Made by a program: the position numbers and the translations under genes. A stretch of 6,790 nt of DNA from Treponema sp. (GTDB taxonomy: Bacteria; Spirochaetota; Spirochaetia; Treponematales; Breznakiellaceae), in the NCBI GenBank assembly GCA_031284105.1, contig JAITAN010000263.1, positions 1-6,790 of the forward strand, in the 5' to 3' direction. Below are positions 5,403 through 6,790 of the stretch, one piece after another. Every line of letters begins with the position of its first letter. The first letter of the stretch is position 1. Below the pieces are notes generated by a model. The model saw only the letters and a program-made list of their open reading frames with translations, had not been told where the DNA came from and ran no database searches.

Positions 5403-6455
5403 ATGAGTGATATGTACAAATTAGTATCTCTTAATTTCCGGCATTCAATATTCCCGCTCTTTTTATTGGCGTTTCTCTCATTCGATTTCTTATTTTTCTC
5501 CTGTGTCAGCAATGTCATTTCCGCCGAGGAATATTACGCTATCGGTATGGCGTACTTTGATATGGGAAAATACGCCGAAGCCGAACCGTGGCTGATGAAG
5601 GCCCGTTCCGCAAAAAAGACCGTAACCGCTTCGGACTACAATTTAGGGCGGATAGCCTTTGAGACAAAACGGTATGAAGATGCGGTGCAGTATTTTGAGC
5701 GGATACTGGCAAAAGACTCGTACAATGTTCAGGCGCTTAAAGCTGCGGCGTATACGTACATCAGGACCGGCGATCTGGATAAAGCGGAAGCTTATTATAA
5801 CCGCACGCTTGCGCTGGTACCCGAGAGCGCCGATGACGGCTACAACTACGCGCTGGTGCTGTACGCCGTAAAAAAATACGGCGACGCTGAGGAAATCCTA
5901 GCGAAATATACCGCCGCATTACAGGAAAATAAAGATATTCAACTGCTCTATGCGCGTGCGCAGAAGATGCAGCGCAAGCCCGAAGCCGTTGATTCATACG
6001 CGCTTTGGCTCGCAGTCAACGATGATCCGCTGGTACGCTATGAATACGGCGCTTGTTTAGAGTATACGCGCGTGTACGCGCTCGCGCTTGAAGAGTACCG
6101 CGCCGCTTATACGGCGCTGCCTGCGGACAGCAAGACCCCTACAAAACCGGAGGTGCGTTTCGCTATCGCCCGCGTGATGCTCATCGCGGATAGCGATAAT
6201 GACGAAGGCATTACCGAGCTTGAAGGCGCAATCATAGACGGCTTTGCTGATTTTGATGCGGTTACGCTTCTGTTGACCGAAGATGCCATCTCCCAAGTCC
6301 GGAAAACCGATATTCAGCGCATCATCGACAACCCGCCTCAACCGGCAAGCGAACAACCTGCGGTCGCGAAAGACACGGAAGCTGCCGTAGAGCAATCCGA
6401 GGAGCCTCCGGTGAGTGAAACGGATCAACCCGGGGCGGCTAAGAACGGCGGTTGA
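5403..6455 (+). CDS. TPR-repeat lipoprotein
   Basis: A 350-residue protein with an N-terminal hydrophobic segment (about 15-33) ending in LFFSC. C34 is a plausible lipidation site, because spirochaetal lipoboxes are looser than the E. coli form. Residues 44-175 form about four tetratricopeptide units (such as AEEYYAIGMAYFDMGKYAEA, SDYNLGRIAFETKRYEDA and KAAAYTYIRTGDLDKAEAYY), and more degenerate helical repeats continue to about 310. TPR arrays act as protein-protein docking scaffolds. The tail (311-350) is rich in Pro, Glu and Ala and probably disordered. Expected location is a lipid-anchored periplasmic or envelope protein. It lies 31 bp after the UPRT-like gene, probably in one transcript. 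Neither the ATG at 5403 nor the in-frame ATG at 5412 has a good Shine-Dalgarno sequence, so the exact start is uncertain. Partner and function are unknown. Confidence 0.88.
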   Translation: MSDMYKLVSLNFRHSIFPLFLLAFLSFDFLFFSCVSNVISAEEYYAIGMAYFDMGKYAEAEPWLMKARSAKKTVTASDYNLGRIAFETKRYEDAVQYFERILAKDSYNVQALKAAAYTYIRTGDLDKAEAYYNRTLALVPESADDGYNYALVLYAVKKYGDAEEILAKYTAALQENKDIQLLYARAQKMQRKPEAVDSYALWLAVNDDPLVRYEYGACLEYTRVYALALEEYRAAYTALPADSKTPTKPEVRFAIARVMLIADSDNDEGITELEGAIIDGFADFDAVTLLLTEDAISQVRKTDIQRIIDNPPQPASEQPAVAKDTEAAVEQSEEPPVSETDQPGAAKNGG

Positions 6456-6496
6456 AACCGAAAACGGAAGTCATCAATGAGGTGGGATCTGATGCT

Positions 6497-6544
6497 GCGC
6501 ATACAGACCCCAGACGTTTTATACCCGAGTTATGCGCTGTTTTT
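6497..6544 (+). terminator. Weak terminator candidate after the TPR gene
   Basis: GCGCATA (6497-6503) and TATGCGC (6531-6537) are perfect 7-base reverse complements, followed by TG and TTTTT (6540-6544). The 27-base loop is long for an intrinsic terminator, so this is tentative. It lies 41 bases after the TGA of the last plus-strand gene, and no better hairpin is visible before the transposase remnant. Confidence 0.35.
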
Positions 6545-6643
6545 CCATTTTACAGTATGTATCAAATTGCTCAATATATGCGTAACGTTGCATTCAAAAT
6601 CGGAATTTTTGCCCCAAGAATAGGAATTCCGTAAAGTCGAATT

Positions 6644-6780
6644 CGCGAAGGCTTTCATTGGGACCCTTTCGCTCCGTTTCATCTCCCGCTTCCACCGCGC
6701 CGGTATATTTCCGGTAATTCCAAGCTCTTGGGCAAGACCGCTTCCGAAAATGCTTCGGTAAAAACTCTTCTTTCTCCCAT
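6644..6780 (-). pseudogene. IS3-family transposase OrfA remnant, deleted and frameshifted
   Basis: Reading leftward from the ATG at 6780-6778, behind an AGAGGG Shine-Dalgarno-like sequence at the window edge, the frame gives MGERRVFTEAFSEAV, matching the start of IS3-family OrfA proteins (typically YTEEFKREAV). That frame then goes off-family and stops at a TGA near 6681. Shifting frame at about 6736 gives LAQELGITGNIPARWKREMK and then a short tail reaching KAFA. This is the OrfA helix-turn-helix and its RW-x-RE motif. The usual dozen or so residues between EAV and LAQELGI are missing, so a small deletion with a frameshift is the likely lesion. No OrfB catalytic part follows to the left. The right-hand portion continues beyond the window edge and cannot be judged. 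Confidence 0.7.
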
Positions 6781-6790
6781 GATACCCTCT

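Noticed and set aside
6601..6631. Inverted repeat CGGAATT...AATTCCG as a possible IS end or terminator
   Set aside because: The arms are only 7 bases, contain EcoRI-like palindromic sequence likely by chance, have no T-tract, and cannot be tied to an element end from this window.
6452..6634. Plus-strand 60-codon open frame overlapping the end of the TPR gene
   Set aside because: It begins at a TTG overlapping the TGA of the TPR gene, has no recognisable domain and runs toward a minus-strand IS3 remnant. It looks like chance open sequence.

Overview
The window looks like chromosomal DNA from a spirochaete, most likely a Treponema of the moderate-GC, termite-gut type. This is an inference from four things: a small outer-membrane barrel resembling the spirochaetal BAPKO_0422 family, a TPR lipoprotein with a loose spirochaete-style lipobox, a glycine-rich beta-helix 'GGGVYV...SGNTA' surface-protein tail, and a composition near 50% GC with AT-rich promoters. 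No rRNA, tRNA or CRISPR array is visible.

Left edge (1-573), GC-rich and gene-poor. The window opens on the last 15 codons of a plus-strand beta-helix repeat protein, followed by a strong intrinsic terminator. A second, damaged copy of the same C-terminal module follows (110-304). Then comes GC-rich sequence with a short direct repeat and a second plus-strand terminator-like hairpin, but no gene I can recognise.

Minus-strand operon (574-3708). Transcribed leftwards, it holds an Rrf2-family regulator with an IscR-like Cys3-His ligand set, a roughly 513-residue membrane protein of unknown function, and the ABC-transporter permease YejB. The membrane protein carries three copies of a winged-helix-like segment and resembles a cyanobacterial/plant membrane family. 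The YejA, YejE and YejF partners are not next to yejB.

Divergent intergenic region (3709-3841). It is AT-rich. It holds a near-consensus sigma-70 promoter for the regulator, one or more candidate promoters for the rightward genes, an A-tract, and a perfect 7-bp inverted repeat that could be the regulator's operator.

Plus-strand cluster (3842-6455). It holds a secreted beta-barrel outer-membrane protein, an enlarged uracil-phosphoribosyltransferase-like protein and a TPR lipoprotein. Gaps of 12 and 31 bp suggest a single transcript. Two products are envelope proteins and one is a cytoplasmic phosphoribosyltransferase-type enzyme, so the functional link is not obvious.

Right edge (6456-6790). 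There is a weak terminator candidate, then a minus-strand IS3-family OrfA remnant with an internal deletion and frameshift. Decayed modules therefore lie at both edges of the window.

The most interesting part is the operon joining a probable Fe-S Rrf2 sensor to the three-repeat membrane protein, with a candidate operator in the divergent promoter region. That it is a redox or Fe-S responsive envelope system is a hypothesis only.
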